A stretch of DNA of 64,000 nt, taken from contig JAFJTR010000043.1 in assembly GCA_022559985.1 (NCBI GenBank), positions 62,001 through 126,000 of the forward strand. The letters are read 5' to 3'. The stretch comes from Parastagonospora avenae f. sp. tritici 18332-5. Taxonomy: Eukaryota; Ascomycota; Dothideomycetes; Pleosporales; Phaeosphaeriaceae. Below, one piece after another: positions 1 through 9,692 of the stretch. Both the position numbers and the translations under genes were made by a program. Numbering within the stretch: position 1 is the stretch's first letter; the number at the start of each line of letters is the position of its first letter. The notes beneath the pieces were generated by a model. It worked only from the letters and a program-made list of their open reading frames with translations. It was not told the DNA's origin and did not search any database.

Positions 1-1
1 C

Positions 2-478
2 TCATGTAAATCCGGCTTCGGCACGCTCCACCTAATCCCCACACTCATCCTGCACGGCCCCTCCACGCTCTCCGCATCCGATAACAACGGCAACACCGCG
101 CTGCACCACGCCTCCGCCGCCGGCGAACTCAAAGCCCTACGCATGCTGCTCCAATACGGCGCGAATCCGCTGGCGTGCAACGTGTACAGCTGGACGCCGC
201 TGCACTACAGCGCGACGGTGGCGGCGGAGAGTTATTTCAAGGGATTGATCATCGAGAGCGAGAAGAGTAAAGCGGAGGTGAAGCGGGAGAGGGCGGAGAA
301 GGAAAGGAGGGGCAGGGCGGGCGTGAGGATTGTTACGGGCGATGACGAGGGGGTGGGGAGTGCGGGGAATGGGATGGAGTGGAGTCCTGTGGAGAGGAGG
401 AGGGCGATGACGCCGACGGAGGGGAGGGGGTGGGGGGATGGGGCGAGAGCGAGGGCGGAGACGGGGGAGTCGATTTAG
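2..478 (+). CDS. Ankyrin-repeat protein, 3' end (partial)
   Basis: The frame is open from base 2 to the TAG ending at 478, so the gene enters from the left edge and its start is not seen. It shows one clear ankyrin repeat (NGNTALHHASAAGELKALRM followed by LLQYGANP) and the beginning of a second (SWTPLHYSATV). A charged, probably helical segment rich in E/K/R follows, then a Gly/Arg-rich low-complexity tail. Ankyrin repeats are protein-binding scaffolds, and no catalytic domain is visible in this part. GC-rich third positions suggest a real, well-maintained gene. Upstream domains are unknown, so function cannot be assigned. Confidence 0.75.
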   Translation, partial: SCKSGFGTLHLIPTLILHGPSTLSASDNNGNTALHHASAAGELKALRMLLQYGANPLACNVYSWTPLHYSATVAAESYFKGLIIESEKSKAEVKRERAEKERRGRAGVRIVTGDDEGVGSAGNGMEWSPVERRRAMTPTEGRGWGDGARARAETGESI

Positions 479-1439
479 ATGTGGCGGGACTTTGATGTTG
501 GCGTATAGTGGACATTGGGGTTTGAGTATGTGTGAATTACGTGTGTATCTTGCTCGGCGAGATATTGCAGAACCGCTAAGACTGGATGTTTTCCGCTCTA
601 AAGTACCTTCCGTGCGATTCAATTTCCTTGTTTCAACAATTCCGTCCTTCTCTCATTCTACATACACTTCTATCAAATCTCCCCGTTGAAAAGGTTTCCG
701 AAACACTTTGAGACGAAGTAGTCGCTAAATTATTCTAGGTGCCGAGAACCCGCGTCGATTGCCATGATACGTATGATTCTTCAGCTTCCCATATTCTCGC
801 ACGCGGGCCTCACCATCCAGTCACTTCACGTGACGTGGCGCTGTCTCGATTTGTTCGGATAAAATAGGGATGAGGGCAGGGTTTGGCGTCAACTGACGCA
901 AGAGTCGCTACGAAGGGCTGATAGCAAAGTTGATGGAGATGGAGGATGAGCACGATGTAATGAAGACATGAGCAGTATAGTTGTATGAGAGAGTGCGAAT
1001 CTTTATAGAATTGGGATCGCGAGGCGCATTAGAACCCTTGCGCATCAGCAGTGAATGGCGTAGCGAGGTTAGTGTCTCAAATTTCGGTAAGCTGAGTTCA
1101 TGTCTTTGGAAGGCGGGCTGTCCGGTTATAATGTATCAGTGCTGAGGTAACTTCATGTTAGAAGCGTAGTTGAAATCAGGATCGATACTTGACGAGCATT
1201 GGACTTTCTTTGTAAATTTGGGGGACGTAGAAGCACTCTGAAAACGCTTGGGGGCGAGGTTCTCTTCGATTTAGCCTTGTGCTACTAACTAGTAATATGC
1301 AGCTTGTTACCATTCGCCCTCCACATGTCCTCGTCATGCCTCGCACTTGGCATATTTCTCCGCATTATGTGCGATCTTGCTAATTTTGGGAGCACGATAA
1401 GTCTGTCAAATACCTTCTGGGTTCATCGCTGACTGCGTG
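479..1439. other. Intergenic region, no gene recognised
   Basis: No ORF here has family resemblance or sustained coding character. It contains the 3' flank of the ankyrin gene and AT-richer spacer. Nothing else is seen. Confidence 0.5.
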
Positions 1440-1655
1440 TTAATACGTTATTGCGAATCCATCGTGGAAGCACCAAAGCACAGTGAGGTGAGAGTGTATC
1501 ACGGAGTGGAGGGAGGTAAAGGCAGGCTGAATCGACGTCTCCATATCGTCTATAAACAGTCCACCCAGCTCCTCTCTCCTCTTCGCACTCCACTTCTCAA
1601 AACTCCAAGTGTCGGGACCAGCTTCGTAGCACAAAATCTCATAGTGAGTCGCCAT
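1440..1655 (-). CDS. Small hypothetical ORF (71 aa)
   Basis: An ATG-initiated reading frame of 71 codons with balanced protein-like composition (MATHYEILCYEAGPDTWSF near the N-terminus). No family is recognised. It is divergent from the gene starting at 1690 with only 34 bp between start codons, which is short for two promoters, so it may be a chance ORF or an exon of a longer gene. Transcript evidence would decide. Confidence 0.25.
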   Translation of the reverse strand: MATHYEILCYEAGPDTWSFEKWSAKRREELGGLFIDDMETSIQPAFTSLHSVIHSHLTVLWCFHDGFAITY

Positions 1656-1689
1656 CTCATCCTCCCCACTTTTACACTAAGCTTTTAAG

Positions 1690-2226
1690 ATGCTTCAAAC
1701 CCTCGCCTTCGTCAACAAGCGCATGCGCGTCGCCTTCACCAAGGCCGGCAACGACGTCTGGATCGTCTACCACCGCGTACACACCGGCCAAGATACCCGC
1801 GACAACCCCGAATATACGGAACGTGGCTATCTCTATAGCAGTGCGGAGGGACCGGGTCGCTTGACGAATAGGAATATCGACTTCATAACCTTCGTTGAAG
1901 AGCTCAATATCAACGGCCTCAAAGACTATCAGTGGCGCACGCATGCGTATGTGCTCTGGAAGGTAGAGTTTGGAGAGGCGCGGTGGAGGTATGAAGGTGA
2001 TGGAGATGTTCGAGAGGGTGGCGATGGAGGGGATGGTGGCGGGAATGATGACCAAAACGACGGTGATGCAGATGGAGATGTCGCCGAGAGACTCCACGTC
2101 CCCATCCTAACCCACGAGATGCGCCGCGCCACATGCCTCGAGTTCCTGGAGATCTGTCGCAAGCACGATGCGCGGATAAAAGCTATTTGGCCGAGGATTC
2201 GCGAAATGGGGTATCGACCAGCTTAG
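1690..2226 (+). CDS. Hypothetical protein (178 aa)
   Basis: A single ATG-initiated frame of 178 codons ending in TAG. The first half is an ordinary globular-type sequence (start MLQTLAFVNKRMRVAFTKAG; aromatic-rich WIVYHRV and VLWKVEF stretches). Residues ~102-130 are a low-complexity Asp/Gly run. The C-terminus is basic and probably helical (MRRATCLEFLEICRKHDAR). GC-rich third positions and lack of internal stops support coding. No domain is recognised, no signal peptide or membrane segment is seen, and the low-complexity linker suggests two small modules. Extra exons upstream are possible. Confidence 0.5.
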   Translation: MLQTLAFVNKRMRVAFTKAGNDVWIVYHRVHTGQDTRDNPEYTERGYLYSSAEGPGRLTNRNIDFITFVEELNINGLKDYQWRTHAYVLWKVEFGEARWRYEGDGDVREGGDGGDGGGNDDQNDGDADGDVAERLHVPILTHEMRRATCLEFLEICRKHDARIKAIWPRIREMGYRPA

Positions 2227-2229
2227 CAC

Positions 2230-3130
2230 TTCGTGTGGGGACAGAGCGGAGGGGAAGGGCTCCGTTCTGTCGGCTAAGGCTCAAGTGATGTTGTTTGGGT
2301 GGGATGGAGGCATTTCGAGGAAAGTCTCAAATAGGTGCTTTCTTCTGTCTTTGCCGTTAGATTCTTGCTTTGGAGCACTTCAAGTTTTGGGGGTAGTGAC
2401 GGAGTGTAGGGTACGTTCTGTTCATACTGGAACACTTTGGTAGTATAGACATATTACTTTCGGAGATTTGCTCTACAGTCCTTGACTTTCAGGGTGTATG
2501 ATGCTTAAGAGCGGCTTGCTGTGGACATCTTCCTGGAGGTCGTCGCCCTAAAGGTCGCTGTATTGTAGCATATTTTACATCAACATAAGTCGCAATTCCT
2601 TCGATGTATGTATGCTTCAATTTCTTGCTTCAATTTCGGTGAGTTACACTGTATGATTCTCGCAGCTTATAAAGGAAATGGTTGACATCACTCTTTTGAC
2701 GAATGCGTTTATTCTGAATTCTCCTGATTCTCGTACGTAGCCCTCCGTTCTGTTTCTGCGAAGTTCGGCGATTTCTCACATTTTTTCGCACGCCTTGATA
2801 TATCACGTTCCTATGATGTTCATTGCTCCCTGTCTTCTACTTCCTAGCTTATTCTTAACCTCTAGATCTGCTACATCAAGGTAGTTCTTTTGGTCTGAGC
2901 CGACCTATCCCTTCTTCGACATCAAGCTACAAGCATCACTTCCATACATCTCCTCAGACATCTCCTCAGACATCCAAGCATCGCTTAGAAGCCATGCCAC
3001 TCTATGTAGTAAGGAAGATAGCCTTAGAAGTTGATCTTCATTGAGACTGACACCGAAAAGATCAACGGCAGAGCTCAGCTTTGTTGGCAAGGCTGCAAGA
3101 TGCTGTGCGCCTTGACACACACCAGATGGC
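2230..3130. other. Intergenic region, no gene recognised
   Basis: AT-richer non-coding spacer. Short overlapping ORFs show no family features. Confidence 0.5.
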
Positions 3131-3377
3131 ATGGATAGTGACACCGTCAGTAATGGCAATGGATTTCACACCACTTCTGACTCCAATTCCGATACCGATG
3201 AAGCAAAGGAGCCATCTTCAGTCACCGTTGACATGGCTCGCAAAGAGGCGTCGCTCTGCGACTAGAAGCATGACAGAGCTAACAATCGACAGCTTCGTAG
3301 CAAAGCAGAGCGATTCTTGGAACAGCGAATCATCGGGCCGTATGTCAGTTTGGTGCCGTTCGACCAGTCCTCTTAAA
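3131..3377 (+). pseudogene. Degenerate Ser/Asp-rich reading frame
   Basis: From the ATG at 3131 one frame reads as protein-like sequence (MDSDTVSNGNGFHTTSDSNS, then a DTDEAKEP stretch). It is broken by a TAG at about 3260, then continues in the same frame with a basic, probably helical segment (RSKAERFLEQRIIGPYVSLV) until a TAA near 3377. Recovery of protein-like composition in frame after a single TAG suggests a nonsense-mutated gene rather than chance. The family is not recognised. It could also be an exon with an unrecognised intron around the stop. Confidence 0.3.
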
Positions 3378-3732
3378 GGCATAGAAGGATTGGTTCTTAC
3401 ACTGGACAACAAAGACAAAACAACTGCTTACAAGGCCTGTACAAAAAACACTGGTGATAGTACGGTAGGACACATCCATTAAGATTATTGAGCAAAAGGT
3501 ACATTGCTGGCGCCATGCCAAACCGAATTGATTACTAATTCCTTTTCAGGAACGGACGACAATGGCGAAAAGCTAGAGTACAAATACAGGGGTATTTAGC
3601 GAAGTCCGGGTATTGCTTTCGAACAAAGACCTTCTTATTTGGTTTTTGATATTCTTTCTCGTGGTTTACCTGGAACCACAGCCCCGAAGGCAGCGAGACA
3701 GATGCTGTGATCCCTCGGAATATCGGCATTGA

Positions 3733-4531
3733 TTAAGTGATAGGCACGATGTATGGTGGATCAATATCTATCATTACAACTATTACATCCTCCATATATA
3801 TAAAAGTGTAACACCAACCCTGTGCCGTTCGCATATCCTCCGGCCACAACAGCACGCCACCCTTCACCTGAATAAACCGCCCCTCCGCCTTCTCCGTCGT
3901 CGGATCATACTTGTCTCCAAGTCCTCAAGCTTTATCATCTCTCCATCCCTTGCCTGAATCAACCATGCATTCTCCGCCCCACCACAACACCACCAATACA
4001 TATTCGATGCACCATGACAGTACTCAAAGTCATTATACCCAATATACACATAAATCTCTTTTAATTGAGCGAAACATCGCAATTGCTGAAATTCCTAACC
4101 CGTCCACGGTTGTCCATCTCCTTCGCGCGAGTGCTTGGCGAACTTGAGACGCTGGATCTCGTGCGTGACGGACTGGAAAACGAAGCGTATGTATCGTCAA
4201 TTGAGACAATATCAATCGCAGGGTTCAGCCAGACATATGGCCGCTCGGGATTTGGGATGCGTTTATCGATGACCAGGTCGGATAAAGTTTGTTGGTACAG
4301 TCCGTGATGCCGTGCTTCGCGGCACGTCTAGAGCGGGCTTGGCACAGGCGTCGGAGAATGAAGAGTGGACATCTGGCGCAGTGGCCGCTTTTGCCTTCCA
4401 TCAGCAAGAGGCGTTGATGGGAAATTAGTGAAGTGTATGCGGACTTCCACAGTACGCGGTTTGACTGTCATCTCCCATATTTGAAGTCGGAGCTCCGTTG
4501 CTAGGCGGGGAAAGGGGTCGAAGGTACTCAT
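3733..4531 (-). pseudogene. 2EXR-domain protein, pseudogene
   Basis: Starting at the ATG at 4531, the frame opens with the 2EXR signature (FPRLATELRLQIWEM, then a TVEVRIHF strand). 2EXR proteins are abundant ascomycete proteins of unknown function, usually a single exon. After PVPSPL a TAG interrupts exactly where the family has a Gln before TCREARHHGLYQQ, and the frame continues with the expected NPERPYVWLNPAIDIVSIDD. A one-base shift follows near ASF (to VTHEIQRLKFAKH), then another TAG. The next segment (QLKEIYVYIGYNDFEY) ends with a further shift near LEDLE, giving YDPTTEKAEGRFIQVKGG and a terminal TAA at 3733. At least two nonsense codons and two indels mark it as dead. The first TAG is a CAG to TAG change, a CpA to TpA transition. 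Confidence 0.75.
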
Positions 4532-4659
4532 GCTTGTTGTCAGGGATGTATGAAATCCGTCGGTCGACTGCACCGCGAATGATTGGGTCGAAATGGCCAA
4601 ATGGTGGTAGAAGATTTGAATTTAGCATAAGATGGATTAATCTTACTTTGGATAACAAG

Positions 4660-5710
4660 TCGATATGAGCATGGATGTCTCGATGTGACTCACTGTTGAC
4701 GCATCTCGAATGCGGCTGTGCACGCGCTTAGGCCTGTCCAACGCCACAAATCTTGGAATTGTTCTCATTTTCCTGATCAACACAATTCCGAAGGTTTCTT
4801 GAATCACCATCACAAAAAATTTTCGACTGTGGTGAGTAGTAAGGCCCCAACAATAAATCGCCTGTGAAATTAATACGCAGGACAAAGAACAAACGGGTGC
4901 TGCTAAATGAGGGGCGAACAGACGGCGAACAGCACCGAGACACATGGTGTTCGGCGTCATGCCTGTCCTAGGGGGTTGCTGAAAACAGTAGCGACATTGC
5001 CCTTTAATCGGATTTTGGCTAGATGACAGATTTTAATTATCTGGATAGGGACGATGTTCGGCATTGAAGCTTAAGTGTGGTCTGCACGAAGTAGTGGATA
5101 GCGAGGCGCACTGTAGCAACGTGTGCCGCCGGCATTTAGACTAGGGCCGAATAGACTAAAATCGCTTCGTAGTGCTGGTGCACGTAGCTTGCAGTCTGGG
5201 AGTCCAGCATAATCTGGCTTTTTATAGCGGTGCGCTAGGTGAAAGCGACGCGTGAGCTACGATTGGAAAGAGAAAGGTGAGAAACGTCTACCCAACTCTG
5301 TAGATTTCTTCAAAGCCGAGAACACCTATGTCTTCTGGAAGTGTGTTTGATGGTTTAAGTTCTGAAGCAGCGGACCTGACCTAGATCGCACAGCATCTAT
5401 GTACTAACCTGATTTAGCGGGGAGGTGAGGATCGTGGCTGGATGATGTCATGCCGCATCCAGACCTAGGAATAAATGAAATGTTTGTGGAACGCAACTAT
5501 CTGTGCAAACCCCGCGAAGATCTTTCTGAACTTCTTCTGGGGTAGACGGAGTGTGATAGTATCTTGCTGCCATGCTCATAGCTGCGTTCAATGCCGCTAC
5601 AATATCGCACCTGATTCATCAACAACGTTTGGCTGTTTGACGATCAAAAACCTCCATGGAACGCATCACCTTTTGCGGCCATCACTGAACCGGTCCGGGA
5701 CGAGTCGACC
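4660..5710. other. Intergenic region upstream of the phytochrome gene
   Basis: No gene is recognised. The last few hundred bases probably contain the phytochrome promoter and leader, but no convincing TATA or upstream exon could be fixed. Confidence 0.4.
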
Positions 5711-7990
5711 ATGGAGTATCTCGGATCTGCTGTACCTTCTCCTCCTGAGAGAAGCTCACTGAGCCCAACAGCGACGGACCACATCTTCCCAATTCGCAGC
5801 CTCGTCTTTCAAGAACCAAGGCCAACAAATGAGACCGCTACTCCAAGCATGAATGAAGAGCGCTCTCCATCCGACGACCCTATAGCAACACCATATATCT
5901 CCGGGACAGATGAGCCAGTCAATGATCCGACAGAAGATATTTTGCGGTGGTTACAAGGAGGGCGAATCAGTGCAGCAGACGATGGTGGGACGAGAGAACT
6001 TCAGGACGATGTATCGAAGGCAGCGCAGAGTGGCAAGTATGGTACGCCCAATCAACATGATACAGTACATCATGTGTCACAACGTTGTGACGATGAGCCC
6101 ATCCATACTCCCGGTGCAGTTCAAAGCTTTGGTCTATTGGTTGCACTGGAGTACGGCAAAGATGCCCGGGCTCTTCCGGTCCGTATGGCTAGCGATAACT
6201 CGAGAGAAGTCATCGGCAAATCTCCGCAGCAACTATTTGCATTGATAAGCTTTGCGGATCTGTTCTCTGGCGACCAGGCAGACATCTTCATCGATCACGT
6301 TGATCTCATAAGGAATGAGAAAGACGACGTGGAGCTTGAAGCAAACGGACCAGAGGTCTTTCCACTCGATATCGATGTTGCTCAAGGACGCCCAAGACGC
6401 CTGTGGTGCGCCATGCATAAATGTCAAGCCAATCCGGATCTCATTACATGCGAATTCGGAGTCGAAAACGATCAGATGTATCCCCATGTTCCTTCGCGTC
6501 GGCCCACGCAAGATAATCCACTGGACCATGACGCCAATGCCTGCGAACCCCCGAAAGATGCGGACAAGTGCAAGAATGAGTCTAGCAGGCGTGCGGGTAG
6601 AGTCAAAGAGCCTAGTATGCGTGTGCTGGACGTCATGACACAGGCGCAAGAGCAGTTCACAGCAGCTGCAAACCTTCCGGCGCTTTGCAATGCGATTGCT
6701 GCCATAGTGAAAGACTTGACCGGCTTCGACCGGGTGATGGTCTACCAGTTTGACACTTTGTTCAATGGCCAGGTTGTTGCTGAGCTTGGAAGTCCTCCCA
6801 CTGGGCAGCCGCATTTTCAGGGCTTAGCATTTCCTGCATCCGACATCCCTAAACAAACGAGAGAGCTTTACAAGAAAAACAGGGTACAAGTGCTCTACGA
6901 TCGCGACATGCAACCGGCTAAACTTGTGTATCGGGATGCTAAGGATCTGGAAACACCCCTTGATCTCACGTACTCTCATCTTCGCGCCATGTCGCCTATG
7001 CATTTGCTATATCTGAGAAATATGGCTGTACGTTCATTCATGTCAATATCAATCAGCGGCGCAGTTGACTTGTGGGGATTGATAATTTGCCATGCGTACG
7101 GACCACAAGCAACACGAATATCGTTCCCAAGTCGCAAGGTGTGTCGATTCATTGGTGAAGAGGCGTCAAGGAATATTGAAAAATTGCACGTACAGTCTCG
7201 TCTGCAAGCCTGGAGCGCTATCAACAGAAAGTCTATGGAGCTTGAAATGGAGAGGAGTGATGTCCCACCATCAAAGGTCCTCTTGAATTTGTTTAGGGCC
7301 AACTCTGGATTGTTCTGGATCGGAAAGCGGACGAAAATCTTTGGTCATGTCGAACGACCTCAAGAGGCGCTCGCTATCTCGGAATATTTCAAGGTCCACA
7401 AAGAAACCTCGGTGACGGCATCTGTTGATATATTGCACGACTTTCCAAAGCTCCGGTATTCTCCAGGATTTGATAGCATTGTTGGGATGCTTGCTGTGCC
7501 ACTCTCCGAAGAAAGTGGTGACTTTGTCATCTTTTTCCGGGACGCTCGATCACAGGAGATCGTATGGGCTGGTGATCCACACAAGGAGTCTGTGCACGAT
7601 GATGCACCGAGTCCGTCGAGACCTCGAAGCAATTTTGAGCTGTGGTCTGAGACGGTGACTCACACATGCGATAGCTGGTCCAAAGAAGACATTGAAATTG
7701 CAAAAATGCTATGCCTAGTATCCGAGCAGTTCTTCCAAGTCTGGAATGGGTCGGATCCTCTGACAAAGAATGTTCACGCGCCACGGCGCGACAGCCAGTT
7801 GACACAACTGTTATTGGCTAATACGTCGCAAGAACTACGTACACCGCTAAATGCTATCATCAACTATCTAGAGGTCGCCAAAGAAGATGCGCTCGACACC
7901 GAAGCTCGGGAAATCGTGGAAAAGTCTTGCTTCGCCTGTCAGTCCTTCATTAGAGCGATTGGCGAGTTGTTCGTCCCTGACGAGGAGTGA
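5711..7990 (+). CDS. Fungal phytochrome, truncated at the kinase domain
   Basis: An uninterrupted 759-codon frame from ATG 5711. Order: disordered N-terminus (~1-120); PAS-2 with Cys126 in the CDDEPIHTPGAVQSFG motif, the usual biliverdin-attachment Cys of fungal/bacterial phytochromes; GAF (~310-500) with PASDIP near residue 375 and the SPMHLLYLRNM chromophore-pocket helix; PHY with the tongue motif RPRSNFELW (~630); start of an HK dimerisation domain. Family members are red/far-red photoreceptor kinases normally well over 1,000 aa with HATPase and response-regulator domains. Here the H-box reads TSQELRTPLNAI, so the phospho-accepting His is Gln707 (CAA at 7829-7831), and a TGA ends the protein about 50 residues later, before any ATP-binding domain. 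Sensory residues look intact and output is lost. It is either a kinase-dead photoreceptor acting by protein interaction or an early pseudogene. Confidence 0.9.
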   Translation: MEYLGSAVPSPPERSSLSPTATDHIFPIRSLVFQEPRPTNETATPSMNEERSPSDDPIATPYISGTDEPVNDPTEDILRWLQGGRISAADDGGTRELQDDVSKAAQSGKYGTPNQHDTVHHVSQRCDDEPIHTPGAVQSFGLLVALEYGKDARALPVRMASDNSREVIGKSPQQLFALISFADLFSGDQADIFIDHVDLIRNEKDDVELEANGPEVFPLDIDVAQGRPRRLWCAMHKCQANPDLITCEFGVENDQMYPHVPSRRPTQDNPLDHDANACEPPKDADKCKNESSRRAGRVKEPSMRVLDVMTQAQEQFTAAANLPALCNAIAAIVKDLTGFDRVMVYQFDTLFNGQVVAELGSPPTGQPHFQGLAFPASDIPKQTRELYKKNRVQVLYDRDMQPAKLVYRDAKDLETPLDLTYSHLRAMSPMHLLYLRNMAVRSFMSISISGAVDLWGLIICHAYGPQATRISFPSRKVCRFIGEEASRNIEKLHVQSRLQAWSAINRKSMELEMERSDVPPSKVLLNLFRANSGLFWIGKRTKIFGHVERPQEALAISEYFKVHKETSVTASVDILHDFPKLRYSPGFDSIVGMLAVPLSEESGDFVIFFRDARSQEIVWAGDPHKESVHDDAPSPSRPRSNFELWSETVTHTCDSWSKEDIEIAKMLCLVSEQFFQVWNGSDPLTKNVHAPRRDSQLTQLLLANTSQELRTPLNAIINYLEVAKEDALDTEAREIVEKSCFACQSFIRAIGELFVPDEE

Positions 7991-8780
7991 TGGCTACTGT
8001 TAAGGCAAGGAATGAGCCTATACTACTAGTTACCGTAGCGCCCAGTGCAGAGCTGCTAATATAGCTGTATGAGACTTAGATGATCATATCAACTGTTCGT
8101 GGTAGTTTATGACGTGGGTTGTTTTGTCTACCGGTCCCGGAAGGAACCACAACTGCACTTGCAGCAAGGGCACGGAACAAATGGCCGATGCTGCCATATG
8201 CGTGTTCTCGTCTACGGCCAAGACGGAACTCGCATCTCACCATCATACGTTTGAAATCATCACAACAACCCTCCATTGGTGGCACGCTCTACTGTATAGC
8301 TTCTCGCCCACTTCGTTGCCAAGGCCTCCAACCACGTTTACGTCCTGTCGATGGGATATGTTCCACAAAGGGCCTTGTAAGATTACATCCCCTCTTGCTG
8401 CTGACCTGACGCTGCTTCACTAAACTGTTCCTAGTTCTACGACGTCCGCACGGCACGTAGCACAACCAGGCAGCAGCAAAATTCGTGTCCGCTTTGCATA
8501 TGCGCAAAGTGATCTAATAGTCTTTTGGAGCTTAATTACAAATCTATAAGAGAGCCTGAAGATATGCGCTACTCTAAGATATTCTAATATAGTTTTGCGA
8601 AAGTCCTTGAGCATATCTAAGCTACCTCAACCTCTTCTCGTTGATTGAGGGCGGACAGGAATTATGCCGGTGCCTGGTGGCACCGTGTTTAGTATGCGAC
8701 ACAAGCACGACTTGAAGCATAGGACCTGCTTTGGTACAACACGATCCCATACTCAGCGTACGTCTTGAATAGTCAGGGCA
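7991..8780. other. Region downstream of the truncated phytochrome
   Basis: I searched by eye in all frames for HATPase motifs (N, G1, G2 boxes) or a response-regulator DD/D/K pattern continuing the phytochrome and found none. Short ORFs here have no family features. The missing output module has therefore been deleted or degraded beyond recognition. Confidence 0.5.
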
Positions 8781-9692
8781 ATGATTGTATCGAAAATTGA
8801 TAGATACGCACAAATTGATCGGGCATACGAACAGCCTGTTGCGCCGAATCCACATGAAGTCCAACAGGCACCGGCTCAAAAGCGCCAACGATCAGAATCA
8901 CTGCATAGTGAAGATGATCGTCAAAGGCCAGTCGCTACGGACCCTCAAGGTGTCACAGCCAAAGAAGACAATATGATTGATCTTACATCCCCAGAGAAAC
9001 CTAAGACCAACACCAAGGAAGCAGTCATCGATTTGACAACGCCGACGAAGCGCGCGAAACGCACCAGTGCGAAGATAGGTCCTGCGCATACTATAAGGAC
9101 CAAGGATACCAAGAGCAGATGTTCTCTCGTCTTATATGACGATGTCGCCTTCACAGAAACGCTTACCTATGACACTTTCGCACACCTCCGTCAGATGCGT
9201 CCCGACCTGCTCCCATGGAAATGGCAAGAAGATGGCACCCTCTTCGGCTCGTGCATGTTTGCCCAAGCCAAAACGGAGAAGGCGTATGATGCATCAACGA
9301 AGGTGCTGGTTGAGACTGATGTATACTACCTGCATTGGTTTTGCACAGCTGGCTGCTTGGAGCGGCATCAAGTCAAGATTCGGACGAGGCCTTCAATGCT
9401 CCTAGGGGTCGGACTGACCGACCGAGATAACTGGACAAAGTTCCTGAAAGAAGATGTCAGCACCACCGCGCTCTGCTTTTACTCAACATGTGAACATGTC
9501 AAGCACTGGTACTCCGAGCCGAGGTCAGACCGGAGCAATAGGACATGCATCAACGTCAAAGGCAGTTCTTCTGAGTGTAAGTGCGAAGTTGGCACCAAGA
9601 GCGGTCTGAAATGCATGCCGGACCTCCGCATCGCTGTCGAGGACCGCCTTGGACACTACATAAGTTCAGGATATAGCATAAGATACCGTTGA
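8781..9692 (+). CDS. Unnamed PWxW/CxxxCxxxH family protein, copy 1 (intact)
   Basis: A single 303-codon frame from ATG 8781. The N-terminal ~110 residues are disordered and basic (KRQR at 34-37, PTKRAKR at 88-94, possible NLS). They hold two hydrophobic-acidic motifs, MIDLT (65-69) and VIDLT (82-86), of the type seen in SUMO-interacting motifs. The conserved core begins with LRQMRPDLLPWKW (136-148), then GTLFGSC, a CxxxCxxxH cluster (C188, C192, H196), and LLGVGL...W218. The tail is Cys-rich (C232, C237, C256, C266, C268, C278). The same core occurs in the reading frames at 16335-17141 and 15695-16217, which establishes a local paralogous family. Function is unknown. Nuclear location and metal binding by the Cys/His cluster are inferences. 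Confidence 0.7.
   Translation: MIVSKIDRYAQIDRAYEQPVAPNPHEVQQAPAQKRQRSESLHSEDDRQRPVATDPQGVTAKEDNMIDLTSPEKPKTNTKEAVIDLTTPTKRAKRTSAKIGPAHTIRTKDTKSRCSLVLYDDVAFTETLTYDTFAHLRQMRPDLLPWKWQEDGTLFGSCMFAQAKTEKAYDASTKVLVETDVYYLHWFCTAGCLERHQVKIRTRPSMLLGVGLTDRDNWTKFLKEDVSTTALCFYSTCEHVKHWYSEPRSDRSNRTCINVKGSSSECKCEVGTKSGLKCMPDLRIAVEDRLGHYISSGYSIRYR

Noticed and set aside
6233..6814. 193-codon minus-strand ORF
   Set aside because: Antisense shadow of the phytochrome PAS/GAF region.
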